From: Cohaesibacter intestini
GTDB lineage: Bacteria > Pseudomonadota > Alphaproteobacteria > Rhizobiales > Cohaesibacteraceae
Direction of reading: 5' to 3'
Assembly (NCBI RefSeq): GCF_003324485.1
Contig: NZ_QODK01000001.1
Span: 930,001-994,000, forward strand
Length of the DNA: 64,000 nucleotides
Both the position numbers and the translations under genes were made by a program. Below the pieces are notes generated by a model, which saw only the letters and a program-made list of their open reading frames with translations, was not told the origin of the DNA and ran no database searches. Positions 1 to 8,617 of this stretch are shown here, piece by piece. The stretch's first letter is position 1, and every line of letters begins with the position of its first letter.

Positions 1-187
1 CCAGCGTGTTGGGGATGAAGCCGTAATCGCAAGGATAGGCCATTGGGGTGAAGAGGAAGCGGTCAACGAAGACGGCGCCGGAATCCTTTTCCACTTCATA
101 TTTGACGGAAGAGCCTTTCGGCACTTCGATCACAACGTAAATGTCTTCCGGGGCGTCTTTGCCAGCTGGGATTTCGCTAATATTCAT
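1..187 (-). CDS. ppa: Inorganic pyrophosphatase, N-terminal part (cut by window edge)
   Basis: The 62 N-terminal residues are visible, running from [20 protein letters not shown] to DYGFIPNTL. This is the conserved start of the family I soluble inorganic pyrophosphatase, with the YEVEKDSGA segment, the [18 protein letters not shown] block and the tyrosine and lysine that line the pyrophosphate site. The enzyme hydrolyses PPi in the cytoplasm and pulls biosynthetic reactions forward. The ATG lies at 185-187 on the minus strand. The C-terminal half lies outside the window, so the catalytic aspartates cannot be checked. It faces away from the next gene. Confidence 0.95.
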   Translation of the reverse strand, partial: MNISEIPAGKDAPEDIYVVIEVPKGSSVKYEVEKDSGAVFVDRFLFTPMAYPCDYGFIPNTL

Positions 188-612
188 CAGTCAACTCCAA
201 TAGGGTCTCGTGCCGGATAGCCTCAAGCCTGTGCAGGCGCAAAGGCATCAATTGCTTGTTGCCAGGGACCATGACAGCCTGACGAGGGCATGCATGATAT
301 GCGCAGTTGCCTAGCGGTTTAGGGCCATTGGAACGGGTTGGCAAGACAAACCTTCGATCAAGCCCGCATCTGGCGGTGGTTGACGGTTTTTTCCAAATTG
401 TTTACCGACAATCCGCTTTTTTGAGGGGGATAGCCGGTATTTCGCAAAGATGATTGGGCGTGAAACGCATTTTTCAAAAAAATCTGAGAACCTTTTTCCA
501 TGCCAAAGCGTCTATCCAATGAGGCGCGCGACCCGATCCGCCCGCCGCTTGGTGAATTCACGTTTCATATTGCAGGGCAATTTTTGGGACAGGCAGCAGG
601 GGAGACAGTCAA
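188..612. other. Intergenic region between ppa and a secreted-protein gene
   Basis: About 425 bases separate the divergent ppa and the gene at 613. It should hold both promoters, but I could not pick out a convincing -35/-10 pair. No RNA gene or convincing small protein was found; the short open frames have no plausible ribosome binding site. Confidence 0.4.
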
Positions 613-1212
613 ATGGTTGCTTTTGATCCGGTCAAATTTATGGGTTTTGTTGCGGGAACATCTTTTGCTGCCAGTCTGCTTTTGCTGTCCGGTCCGGCCG
701 GGTCTGCGGAAATCTCCCATGCCTACAGCAAGCTTGATGAAGCCTCCTGCATGACGCTGGTGGTCAATGAGGAAGAAGGTTGGAGCCAGCAGGTCTGCAA
801 GGGCCATGACGGCATTGCGGTCTTTGTGTCCGAGGGGGATCTGCGGATGTCCCTGTCTTATCGCAATCAGGCTGCCGATGATCGTTTTTTCACCTTTGGC
901 AATTTCAACCGGGTTGGCGACACTATGGAATGGCGGCTGCGGGATGAGGAGGGCAGGAAGGTGCCTTTTGCGACCATCCTGCGCTGGTATGTGTCTGTGG
1001 AACAGCCGCGCGAAGAGCAGGCTTTGGTGATCACCAAGATCGAAGAGAATGATTTCTGCATTGCCGGCTTTGTCGAGGCGACGGCTGAGCGCAATGCCTA
1101 TCTTTTGGCGCGCGACGTTGCCGATCAAGTGGTACCGGGCTTTGTTTGCGGTCAGGATCAGCCTCAATGGCATGGCCAGACCGGGCCGTTGGCCTCTGCC
1201 ATGACCCGCTAA
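613..1212 (+). CDS. Conserved secreted protein of unknown function
   Basis: This is a 199-residue protein with a signal peptide: a short N-terminus, a hydrophobic stretch at about residues 9-30 and a likely cleavage after GPAGSA. The mature part has four cysteines, in SCMTL, QVCKG, DFCIAG and FVCGQD, which could form two disulfides in the periplasm. The start is supported by GGGGAG eight bases upstream of the ATG. The pattern DGIAVFVSEGDLR...PFATILRWY resembles small exported proteins common in Rhizobiales, but I know no function for them. It is a lone gene, convergent with the ubiH-like gene. Confidence 0.75.
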   Translation: MVAFDPVKFMGFVAGTSFAASLLLLSGPAGSAEISHAYSKLDEASCMTLVVNEEEGWSQQVCKGHDGIAVFVSEGDLRMSLSYRNQAADDRFFTFGNFNRVGDTMEWRLRDEEGRKVPFATILRWYVSVEQPREEQALVITKIEENDFCIAGFVEATAERNAYLLARDVADQVVPGFVCGQDQPQWHGQTGPLASAMTR

Positions 1213-1233
1213 GGCTCCATCTATGACACGGGC

Positions 1234-2481
1234 CTAGAGGGCTTCGCCTTGCAACAGGCGGGGCCGGTTGCCCTGATTGCCTGCGGCTTCCTCGATGAAA
1301 TAGCGCTTGAGGCCGGGCAGGCGCTCGACCATCCCCAACCCCAGATCGCGCACATGGCGCAAAATGTCGCTCTTGTTGGAGAAAAGGCGATTGAGCAGGT
1401 CGCAGGTCATGCCCATTTGCACCACGTCAAAGCGGCGCCAGGTCTGGTAGCGCTCCAGCACATCCAAAGCGCCAATATCCTGCCCAAGGCGGACGGCTTC
1501 GACCAGCACTTCTGCCAGAGCGGCCACATCCTTGAAACCGAGATTGAGCCCTTGCCCGGCAATCGGGTGAATGCCGTGGGCGGCGTCGCCGATCAGCGCA
1601 AAGCGCGGGGCGACATAGGAGCGGGCCAAGGTCATGCCGAGGGGGAAGCCCTTGCGCGGGCCTTTCTCCGACACGGTGCCGAGTTGTTTGCCAAAGCGGC
1701 GCTCAAGTTCCAGCGAGAAAGTGAAGTCGTCCATGGCCAACATCCGCTTGGCGTCGTCGGTGCGTTCATTCCAGACCAGTGATGAGCGATTGCCTTTGAG
1801 CGGCAGGATGGCAAAGGGGCCTGCGGGGAGGAAATGTTCAACCGCGCGGCCATTGTGTGGGCGCTCATGTTCCACCGTGGTGACGATGCCCATCTGATCA
1901 TAGTCAAACCGGACGGTCGAAATGCCCGCCAGATCACGCAGGCGGGAGCGAACGCCATCAGCGGCGATGAGCAAACGGGTGGTGACTTTCTGGCCAGATG
2001 CCATCAGGACATGGGTCTGGCTGGTTTCCTCGGTGAAGGAGGAGACGCTGTCCTGCTCTACCAAGATGACGCCTGCTTCCTTTGCTGCATCATAGAGCGC
2101 CCCGACCATGGCGCCATTGGGCACCATATAGGCAAAGGGCTCTCCATCGCCAGTTGCGCCTTCAAAGGTCAGCAGAGCCGGGCGGACCAGATCCTGCAAC
2201 TTGGAATCGGTGACCACCATATCGCGGATCGGTTCGGCCTCCGGCGCAATCTGGCCCCAGACACCGAGCTGGCCCAACATGCGGGTGGCCGCCGATGCAA
2301 TGGCCGAGGCGCGCTCATCGGCCCGCATGCGGGCAATGGGCTGGGGTTCGATCACCAGGATCGACAGATCACAGGCCTGACGCACGGCGAGTGCCAAGGA
2401 CAGGCCAACATAGCCACCGCCTGCAATGACCAGATCATATTTGTCTGAGGGGGCGATGGGTGCTGCTTGTTTTTCCGTCAT
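1234..2481 (-). CDS. UbiH/UbiF/VisC/COQ6-family FAD-dependent monooxygenase
   Basis: This flavin hydroxylase of ubiquinone biosynthesis adds a ring hydroxyl to a prenylated precursor at the membrane. The N-terminal FAD-binding Rossmann motif is DLVIAGGGYVGLSLALAV. The second FAD motif, GDAAHGIHPIAGQGLNLGFKD, sits in the last third, as is typical for UbiH/COQ6 proteins. The chosen ATG at 2479-2481 gives 415 residues, normal for the family; an ATG nine codons earlier (2508) is possible but its leader is not conserved-looking. Which ring carbon is oxidised (UbiH, UbiF, UbiI or UbiL role) cannot be told from sequence alone. Confidence 0.88.
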   Translation of the reverse strand: MTEKQAAPIAPSDKYDLVIAGGGYVGLSLALAVRQACDLSILVIEPQPIARMRADERASAIASAATRMLGQLGVWGQIAPEAEPIRDMVVTDSKLQDLVRPALLTFEGATGDGEPFAYMVPNGAMVGALYDAAKEAGVILVEQDSVSSFTEETSQTHVLMASGQKVTTRLLIAADGVRSRLRDLAGISTVRFDYDQMGIVTTVEHERPHNGRAVEHFLPAGPFAILPLKGNRSSLVWNERTDDAKRMLAMDDFTFSLELERRFGKQLGTVSEKGPRKGFPLGMTLARSYVAPRFALIGDAAHGIHPIAGQGLNLGFKDVAALAEVLVEAVRLGQDIGALDVLERYQTWRRFDVVQMGMTCDLLNRLFSNKSDILRHVRDLGLGMVERLPGLKRYFIEEAAGNQGNRPRLLQGEAL

Positions 2482-2808
2482 GATCTGATCCCGGAGCTGG
2501 TGCCACATGTCCGATGGGGATGGCTAACCCAAGGTCAACCAAATCAAGGCATTAGATTGGGTTTTCCGCCGCCTGCCGGACTGTTTCTCTTGTCTTCCCC
2601 TTTTATATAGCCAGAAGCGGGCAGAAGATCTGCATAAAGTGTAGGGGATGTGCAATTTTTGTTGGAAAGCCGGTTTGCATCCCGATCAAACTGGGGCAGT
2701 GTTGATGCCCAGAAAATGCTATGTGCGCTTTGGTGGCCGAAGGGATGCCAGAGCGGGCCGGTGCGCCGGACCCGATGAATGAAAAGCAAGAAAGAACAGG
2801 ATCTGACC

Positions 2809-3675
2809 ATGACCACTGCCATCGACAATCTTCTCTCCATTCTTGACCTTGAACGGCTGGAGCAGAATCTGTTTCGGGGGCGCAGCCCGCAGGATGGCTG
2901 GCAACGGGTGTTTGGCGGTCAGGTGATCGGTCAGGCGCTGGTGGCCGCTTCTCGGACCGTGGAAAGCGACCGGGCAGCTCATTCCCTGCATTGCTATTTC
3001 ATGCGGCCGGGCGATCCTTCGGTGCCGATCATCTATGAAGTGGACACCTTGCGCGACGGGCGGTCCTTTGTCACCCGCCGGGTGCTGGCCATTCAGCATG
3101 GCAAGCCGATCTTTTCCATGTCGGCGAGCTTTCATCGCCATGAGAAGGGTCTGGAACATCAGATTGCCATGCCTGATATTCCGGCTCCTGAAGCGCTGCC
3201 GAATGAAGCGGACATGATTGAGGCCTATATGGCAGAGGCGCCGCAAAATATTAAAGCCTATTTCCGTCGCGAACGGCCGATCGAGCTGCGTCCGGTCAAT
3301 ATGGAGCATTATACCACCGACAAGAAAATGGAACCGCTGCAATATGTCTGGGTGCGGACAACGTCTCGCCTGCCCGATGACCTGTCGATCCACAAATGTG
3401 CGCTGGCCTATGCCTCGGACATGACGTTGCTCGACACGTCGCTCTTTCCTCATGGCAAATCGGTCTTCAACAATGATGTCAGCCCGGCGAGCCTTGATCA
3501 CGCCATGTGGTTCCATGCGGACTTCCGGGCGGATGAATGGCTGCTTTACAGTCAGGATAGTCCATGGACCGGCGGTGCGCGAGGCTTCTCGCGCGGGTCG
3601 CTCTATCGCCGGGACGGCACGCTGGTGGCCAGTGCCTGTCAGGAAGGACTGATCCGCATTCTCGATCGCCGGTAG
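2809..3675 (+). CDS. tesB: Acyl-CoA thioesterase II
   Basis: This TesB-type double-hotdog thioesterase hydrolyses medium- and long-chain acyl-CoA to free acid and CoA in the cytoplasm. Family blocks visible are RVFGGQVIGQALVAA near the start, LHCYFMRPGDPSVPIIYEV, RSFVTRRVLAIQHGKPIF, DMTLLDTSLFPHG with its aspartate, the LDHAMWFHADFRADEWLLY block and RGFSRGSLYRRDGTLVAS near the end. The start at 2809 is preferred over one ten codons upstream because AGGA lies eight bases before it; this gives 288 residues, the usual TesB length. It is monocistronic and followed by a strong terminator. Confidence 0.93.
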   Translation: MTTAIDNLLSILDLERLEQNLFRGRSPQDGWQRVFGGQVIGQALVAASRTVESDRAAHSLHCYFMRPGDPSVPIIYEVDTLRDGRSFVTRRVLAIQHGKPIFSMSASFHRHEKGLEHQIAMPDIPAPEALPNEADMIEAYMAEAPQNIKAYFRRERPIELRPVNMEHYTTDKKMEPLQYVWVRTTSRLPDDLSIHKCALAYASDMTLLDTSLFPHGKSVFNNDVSPASLDHAMWFHADFRADEWLLYSQDSPWTGGARGFSRGSLYRRDGTLVASACQEGLIRILDRR

Positions 3676-3780
3676 GAGATTGCGATAGGTCTATTGCCTC
3701 ATGCTGCGGCAGGGCAAGATTCTGAAAAGACTCATGCTTCGGCATTGAGCATCTCTGAGAGCAAAATTCTGACTATTTTA

Positions 3781-3811
3781 TAGGCATAGTTTTTTCTATG
3801 CCTATTTTTTT
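3781..3811 (+). terminator. Rho-independent terminator of tesB
   Basis: A perfect 9-bp stem, TAGGCATAG / CTATGCCTA, with a T-only loop is followed by seven T residues, about 105 bases after the tesB stop. Confidence 0.85.
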
Positions 3812-3826
3812 GTCATTTTTTTCTGA

Positions 3827-3843
3827 TGCACAATTATCATGCA
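3827..3843 (+). promoter_or_regulatory. Candidate NtrC binding site upstream of glnK
   Basis: The 17-mer TGCACAATTATCATGCA matches 14 of 17 positions of the classical NtrC dyad TGCACC-A-WWW-T-GGTGCA. It lies about 70 bases upstream of the sigma-54 promoter, a normal enhancer distance. The match and spacing are seen in the sequence; NtrC control is inferred. Confidence 0.55.
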
Positions 3844-3913
3844 CGGGTTAATATTTTGGCAATATTGGTTATTATTGTTGTAAATCAAATATTTATAAAT
3901 TTTTTTCGCAAAC

Positions 3914-3929
3914 TGGCACGGCTCTTGAA
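3914..3929 (+). promoter_or_regulatory. Sigma-54 (RpoN) promoter of glnK-amtB
   Basis: TGGCACGGCTCTTGAA matches the RpoN consensus TGGCACG-N4-TTGCW with a perfect -24 element; the -12 element has TTGAA instead of TTGCA. The start of transcription would be near 3941, about 80 bases before glnK. Confidence 0.75.
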
Positions 3930-4012
3930 AGGAGAGGGACAGCAATCGCTAAGCTTCACCCCGGTCTCCTGACGATTGGGGTGGGCATCCAAAAACCCAA
4001 AGAGGGACATGA

Positions 4013-4360
<348 letters not shown>

Positions 4361-4405
4361 GCTCCAACCCGTTCCAGTAGAAGCGAAAAAATCAAGGACA
4401 ACACA

Positions 4406-5779
4406 ATGTCGAAAGTAACCCTTGCCCTTCTTGTTGGCGCAGCTACCTTCGTTGCGGGCCCGGCCCTTGCACAGGAAGCCGCCGCTCCAGCCGCAGAGGC
4501 AGCCGCTGCAGCTCCAGCTTACGCGACCGCTGCTGATACCGCTTATATCTTCAACACCCTGCTTTTCCTGATCGGTGGCTTCCTCGTGATGTGGATGGCT
4601 GCAGGCTTTGCCATGCTTGAAGCTGGCCTTGTCCGCACCAAGAACGTCTCCATGCAGAGCCTGAAAAACATTGCGCTCTATGCCATTGCCGGCATCATGT
4701 ACTGGCTGATCGGTTATAACCTGATGTATACCGGCGTTGATGGCGGCTATGTTGGCTCCTTCTCGCTGATTTACGCTCTGGACCCGGTTGGTCTTGAGGG
4801 CGCAGACTCCGCAGCTCTGCTCGAAACCGGTTACTCGACCGCGTCGGACTGGTTCTTCCAGATGGTGTTTGTGGCAACCGCTGCATCCATCGTGTCCGGT
4901 ACCCTGGCTGAGCGTATCAAACTGTGGCCATTCATGATCTTCGTGGTCGTGCTGACCGGCTTCATCTACCCAATTGCCGGTTCGTGGCAGTGGGGCGGCG
5001 GCTGGTTGTCCGAAATGGGCTTCTCCGACTTTGCCGGTTCGACCCTCGTGCACTCCGTTGGCGGCTGGGCTGCTCTGGCCGGTGCCATCCTGCTCGGTGC
5101 TCGTAAAGGCAAGTATGGCGAAGGTGGTCAGGTTACCCCGATGCCTGCTTCGAACATTCCGCTTGCGACCCTTGGTACTTTCATCCTGTGGCTCGGTTGG
5201 TTCGGCTTTAACGGTGCGTCCCAGCTTGCCATGGGTACCATCGGTGATGTTTCCGATATCTCCCGCATCTTCGCCAACACCAACATGGCTGCGGCCGCTG
5301 GCGTTGTGTCCGTGATGATCCTGATGCAGATCCTGTATAAGAAGGTCGACGTGACCATGGTTCTCAACGGCGCACTGGCTGGTCTGGTTGCCATCACTGC
5401 TGAACCTCTGAACCCAACCATCGCTCAGGCTATCTTCATCGGTGCCGTTGGTGGTGCGATTGTTGTCTTCGCGGTTCCTGCGCTCGACAAACTGAAAATC
5501 GATGACGTTGTCGGTGCGATCCCGGTTCACCTTCTGGCTGGTATCTGGGGTACGCTGATCGTTCCTCTGACCAACTCTGAAACTTCTTATGTTACCCAGC
5601 TGATCGGTGTCGCCGCTTATGGTGCCTTCACTCTGGTTCTCTCCTTCGTCGTCTGGATGATCCTGAAAGTCACCATGGGTATCCGCGTCAGCGAAGAAGA
5701 AGAATATCTCGGCCTCGACAAAACCGAGATTGGCGTGGAAGCCTATCCTGAATTCGGTCAGGGCAGCCAGCGCATGTAA
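4406..5779 (+). CDS. amtB: Ammonium transporter AmtB
   Basis: This is an Amt/Rh-family ammonium channel in the inner membrane. An N-terminal signal peptide ends near GPALAQ, followed by an alanine-rich linker and eleven membrane segments. The twin pore histidines are seen in STLVHSVGGW and AIPVHLLAGIWG, and the family signature FAGSTLVHSVGGWAALAGA is intact. The cytoplasmic tail ending in YPEFGQGSQRM is where GlnK docks in related systems. It is co-transcribed with glnK and ended by a strong hairpin. The length (457 residues including signal) is typical. Confidence 0.97.
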   Translation: MSKVTLALLVGAATFVAGPALAQEAAAPAAEAAAAAPAYATAADTAYIFNTLLFLIGGFLVMWMAAGFAMLEAGLVRTKNVSMQSLKNIALYAIAGIMYWLIGYNLMYTGVDGGYVGSFSLIYALDPVGLEGADSAALLETGYSTASDWFFQMVFVATAASIVSGTLAERIKLWPFMIFVVVLTGFIYPIAGSWQWGGGWLSEMGFSDFAGSTLVHSVGGWAALAGAILLGARKGKYGEGGQVTPMPASNIPLATLGTFILWLGWFGFNGASQLAMGTIGDVSDISRIFANTNMAAAAGVVSVMILMQILYKKVDVTMVLNGALAGLVAITAEPLNPTIAQAIFIGAVGGAIVVFAVPALDKLKIDDVVGAIPVHLLAGIWGTLIVPLTNSETSYVTQLIGVAAYGAFTLVLSFVVWMILKVTMGIRVSEEEEYLGLDKTEIGVEAYPEFGQGSQRM

Positions 5780-5849
5780 GATTTCGAGATGGGAGGCTTC
5801 GGTCTCCCTCTCCTCCCAACTATAAGCCCATAAGGGTACCAGAGGGGAT

Positions 5850-5880
5850 AACCCGCCAAATCTAGGATTTGGCGGGTTTC
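5850..5880 (+). terminator. Terminator of glnK-amtB
   Basis: A perfect 13-bp stem (AACCCGCCAAATC / GATTTGGCGGGTT) with a TAG loop is followed by a short T/C tract, about 70 bases after the amtB stop. Confidence 0.8.
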
Positions 5881-6124
5881 TTCATGTTTTGGGGTTGGGC
5901 CGCAGATATTGCATCTGACTGGTTTCTTGTTGTTTTGAGGTTGGGAGGGATAGTCAGTGAAAGCGCTTAGAAAAGCATCAGTTTTCAGATTGTGATTAAT
6001 ATGTGTGCAATTGCCTAGGCTTTGCGGGCAGAAAATAGGCATAGAGCAGTTGCTTATTTTTCAATCAAATGCAAACTATGTCTAACTTGCTGAATTTATT
6101 TAATAATAAATCATGTCGCCTAAT

Positions 6125-6140
6125 TGGCATGCATTTTGTT
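6125..6140 (+). promoter_or_regulatory. Possible degenerate sigma-54 promoter of the second Amt gene
   Basis: TGGCATGCATTTTGTT has the right -24 element and spacing, but the nearly invariant GC of the -12 element is GT. It lies about 70 bases before the start. I rate it as weak; the upstream region (5881-6124) shows no clear NtrC dyad. Confidence 0.25.
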
Positions 6141-6207
6141 TACCCAGACGGAAAAATTGAAAAAATTTGCGCCCTTTTTGGGCATACCGTCTTTGGAGGC
6201 AAAATCT

Positions 6208-7431
6208 ATGCAAGGGGCACAAGTTGGAGCGGACGTGTTTTTCGTCCTGCTCGGGGCTATTCTCGTCTTTGCGATGCATTCCGGCTTCGCTTTTCTTGAA
6301 GTGGGAACCGTTCGTCACAAAAACCAGGTCAATGCACTGGTCAAGATCCTGGTGGACTTCGCCATTTCCACCATTGTCTATTTCTTCTTTGGCTATGCCA
6401 TTGCCTATGGCACATCGTTTCTGGTGTCCGCAACCGAGCTATCCGGTTCGGTGGGCGGCGTGTTCGAGCCTCAGGGTCTGACGCTGGTCAAATTCTTCTT
6501 TCTGACCACCTTTGCTGCTGCCATTCCGGCGATCATCTCGGGCGGCATTGCAGAGCGGATGAAGTTTGCGCCGCAGTGCTTTGCCACCGTGGCGCTGGTT
6601 GGCTTTGTCTATCCCCTGTTTGAAGGCATTATGTGGGGTGGCAATTTCGGCATTCAGGGCTGGTTTGAAGCCACACTTGGTGCCCAGTTTCATGATTTTG
6701 CCGGTTCCATCGTCGTCCATGCGGTGGGTGGCTGGATTGCTCTGGCTGCGGTGATGTTGCTTGGTGCCCGCATTGGGCGCTATGGCAAGGATGGACGGCC
6801 GCTCGGCATTCCGCCGTCCTCCGTGCCTTGGCTGGCTTTGGGCTCGTGGCTGTTGTGCGTTGGCTGGTTCGGCTTCAATGTGATGACCGCCCAGTCGCTG
6901 GAAAGCATTTCCGGTCTGGTGGCGATGAACAGCCTGATGGCGATGGTCGGTGGCATTCTTACCGCGCTTGTCGCCGGGCGCAATGATCCGGGCTTCATCC
7001 ATAACGGTGCGTTGGCTGGTCTTGTCGCAGTCTGTGCCGGTTCTGACATTATGCATCCGCTCGGCTCGCTGATTGTCGGCGGCGTGGCTGGCGTGGTCTT
7101 TGTTTATGCCTTCAATCTTTGCCAGAACAAGTTCAAGGTTGATGATGTGCTCGGTGTCTGGCCGCTGCATGGCCTGTGCGGTCTGTGGGGTGGCATTGCT
7201 GCTGGCATCTTCGGCAGCACCGCTCTTGGCGGTATGGGGGGCGTCACCTTTGCCTCGCAGTTGGTCGGTTCTCTGCTTGGGGCTGGCTATGCTTTCGCGA
7301 GTGGCTTTGTCGTCTATGGCATTCTGAAACAGGCCATTGGCCTGCGCCTGTCGGCTGATGACGAGCGACTGGGCGCCGATCTTGCCATCCATAAAATCTC
7401 GGCAACGCCGGAAAGTGACATCACGCGATAA
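6208..7431 (+). CDS. Second ammonium transporter (Amt family)
   Basis: This 407-residue Amt-family channel has no cleavable signal peptide, unlike the upstream amtB. The start at 6208 is chosen because a strong GGAGG lies eight bases upstream; longer readings lack a good site. The pore histidines are kept in GSIVVHAVGGW and WPLHGLCGLWG, and the opening FALHSGF-like segment reads FAMHSGFAFLEVGTVRHKNQ. It belongs to a different Amt subgroup from the 4406-5779 gene. No second P-II gene accompanies it. It ends at a hairpin shared with the opposite gene. Confidence 0.92.
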   Translation: MQGAQVGADVFFVLLGAILVFAMHSGFAFLEVGTVRHKNQVNALVKILVDFAISTIVYFFFGYAIAYGTSFLVSATELSGSVGGVFEPQGLTLVKFFFLTTFAAAIPAIISGGIAERMKFAPQCFATVALVGFVYPLFEGIMWGGNFGIQGWFEATLGAQFHDFAGSIVVHAVGGWIALAAVMLLGARIGRYGKDGRPLGIPPSSVPWLALGSWLLCVGWFGFNVMTAQSLESISGLVAMNSLMAMVGGILTALVAGRNDPGFIHNGALAGLVAVCAGSDIMHPLGSLIVGGVAGVVFVYAFNLCQNKFKVDDVLGVWPLHGLCGLWGGIAAGIFGSTALGGMGGVTFASQLVGSLLGAGYAFASGFVVYGILKQAIGLRLSADDERLGADLAIHKISATPESDITR

Positions 7432-7474
7432 TCAACAAAGCAGCAGACCCGTTTCCAGAGGGTCAACAAAAAGA

Positions 7475-7505
7475 GGCGGGCACCTTTGCAAGAAGGTGAC
7501 CCGCC
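7475..7505. terminator. Hairpin terminator between convergent Amt and Trm112 genes
   Basis: The stem GGCGGG-CACCTT pairs with AAGGTG-(A)-CCCGCC around a six-base loop, with a single bulged A. T-rich sequence follows on the plus strand, and the minus strand reads into a short T tract, so it may serve both directions. Confidence 0.65.
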
Positions 7506-7543
7506 CGTTGTCTTTTTGGGAGCCGAATCGTGGGGGCCTGAGC

Positions 7544-7765
7544 CTATTGTTCCAACATGCGCGCTTCGCTCGGCAGCATGATCGGCACGCCAAAGCGGAT
7601 TGGATAGGCGAGCTTGGCCTTGCGGCTGATCAGTTCCTGTTTTTCTGCATCATATTCAAGCGTGCATTTGGTCACCGGACAGACGAGAATTTCCAACAGC
7701 TTGCGGTCGACCATGCCAGTCTGTTCGCTGCGATTGTCATTGTTGGTGCTTTCAAGGGTCGCCAT
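7544..7765 (-). CDS. Trm112 family protein
   Basis: This 73-residue protein matches the small Trm112/YcaR family: [34 protein letters not shown] followed by [11 protein letters not shown]. One CxxxC-like pair (CPVTKC) remains; many bacterial members are reduced relative to the zinc-binding eukaryotic protein, which activates methyltransferases. Bacterial function is not established. The first ATG is kept because GGAGA lies eight bases upstream. It lies 23 bases after the LON-domain gene and is probably co-transcribed with it. Confidence 0.85.
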   Translation of the reverse strand: MATLESTNNDNRSEQTGMVDRKLLEILVCPVTKCTLEYDAEKQELISRKAKLAYPIRFGVPIMLPSEARMLEQ

Positions 7766-7788
7766 GACAGCTTCTCCGTTGGGTGGCT

Positions 7789-8490
7789 TTATTGCAGCGT
7801 GGCTGGGGCATCGCTTGCGTCATTGGCCAGATGCATTTCGGTGATGGCGATCAGGGTTTCTGCTCTGAGGGCCAGGCTCTCGGCCTCCAGCAGGGCCTGC
7901 TTTTCGGCAATACCATATGGGCTCATCATCGACAGGGAATTGACCAGAATCTCGTTGGAGGATTTGCCGACATTGTCCCAGTCTGCCTCCATGTCATTGG
8001 CATCGAGAAAAGCGCGGAAGATGTCAAGTACGCCCTCGCGGTTGACCTGATCTTCACCAAAGCCCTCGATCAGATCCTCGGCATAGTCTTCGCAATCAAT
8101 CTCTGCCATGCGGAAGGGCAGGTGCGATTCTATCTCCGAGACCAGCTGGAATCGGCACAGGCCGGACAGGGTGATCAGAACACGTCCGTCACCGGTCTCG
8201 CCAAAGGCGGTGATCCGGCCCAGACACCCGATGCGCTGAAGCTGCGATGCGTCTGCCTCATCTTCCTGTTTGCTGGCCTGTGAGGCGTCTGGTGTGGGCT
8301 TGGGCTGGATGATGCCGATGATGCGGTCATGGCGGATGGCATGGTCGATCATCGCCAGATAGCGGTCTTCGAAGATGTTCAGCGGCATTTGCGTCCGCGG
8401 CAGCAGCAAGGCCTCCTCAAGCGGGAAGAGGGGAATGATACCCGGAATGTCGCGTGGGCTGTCATAAAGGGCATTTCCTGCCTGAGCCAT
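7789..8490 (-). CDS. LON-substrate-binding-domain protein
   Basis: This 233-residue protein consists of the N-terminal substrate-binding (LAN/PUA-like) domain of Lon protease without the ATPase or peptidase parts. The opening [29 protein letters not shown] is the family signature, followed by [23 protein letters not shown]. Its biochemical role is not known; such proteins are common in Rhizobiales next to Trm112 and the YbbN-type thioredoxin, as here. The start at 8490 has AAGGA at good spacing and drops an unlikely 18-residue leader. Confidence 0.88.
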   Translation of the reverse strand: MAQAGNALYDSPRDIPGIIPLFPLEEALLLPRTQMPLNIFEDRYLAMIDHAIRHDRIIGIIQPKPTPDASQASKQEDEADASQLQRIGCLGRITAFGETGDGRVLITLSGLCRFQLVSEIESHLPFRMAEIDCEDYAEDLIEGFGEDQVNREGVLDIFRAFLDANDMEADWDNVGKSSNEILVNSLSMMSPYGIAEKQALLEAESLALRAETLIAITEMHLANDASDAPATLQ

Positions 8491-8617
8491 GAGATATCCT
8501 TTTTGCTGTGTCAAACCATGGGCGGGCCGCCGTCGAGCATGCATCCTGTGTCATTCCCGCCAGTCTAACGCGGGAATGCGGCATTTGTCAGGATGGGCTG
8601 GCTGTCCGGGCCTCGCC

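Noticed and set aside
6040-6058. AGGCATAGAGCAGTTGCT as a sigma-54 promoter for the second Amt
   Set aside because: The GG and GC elements are two bases too far apart.
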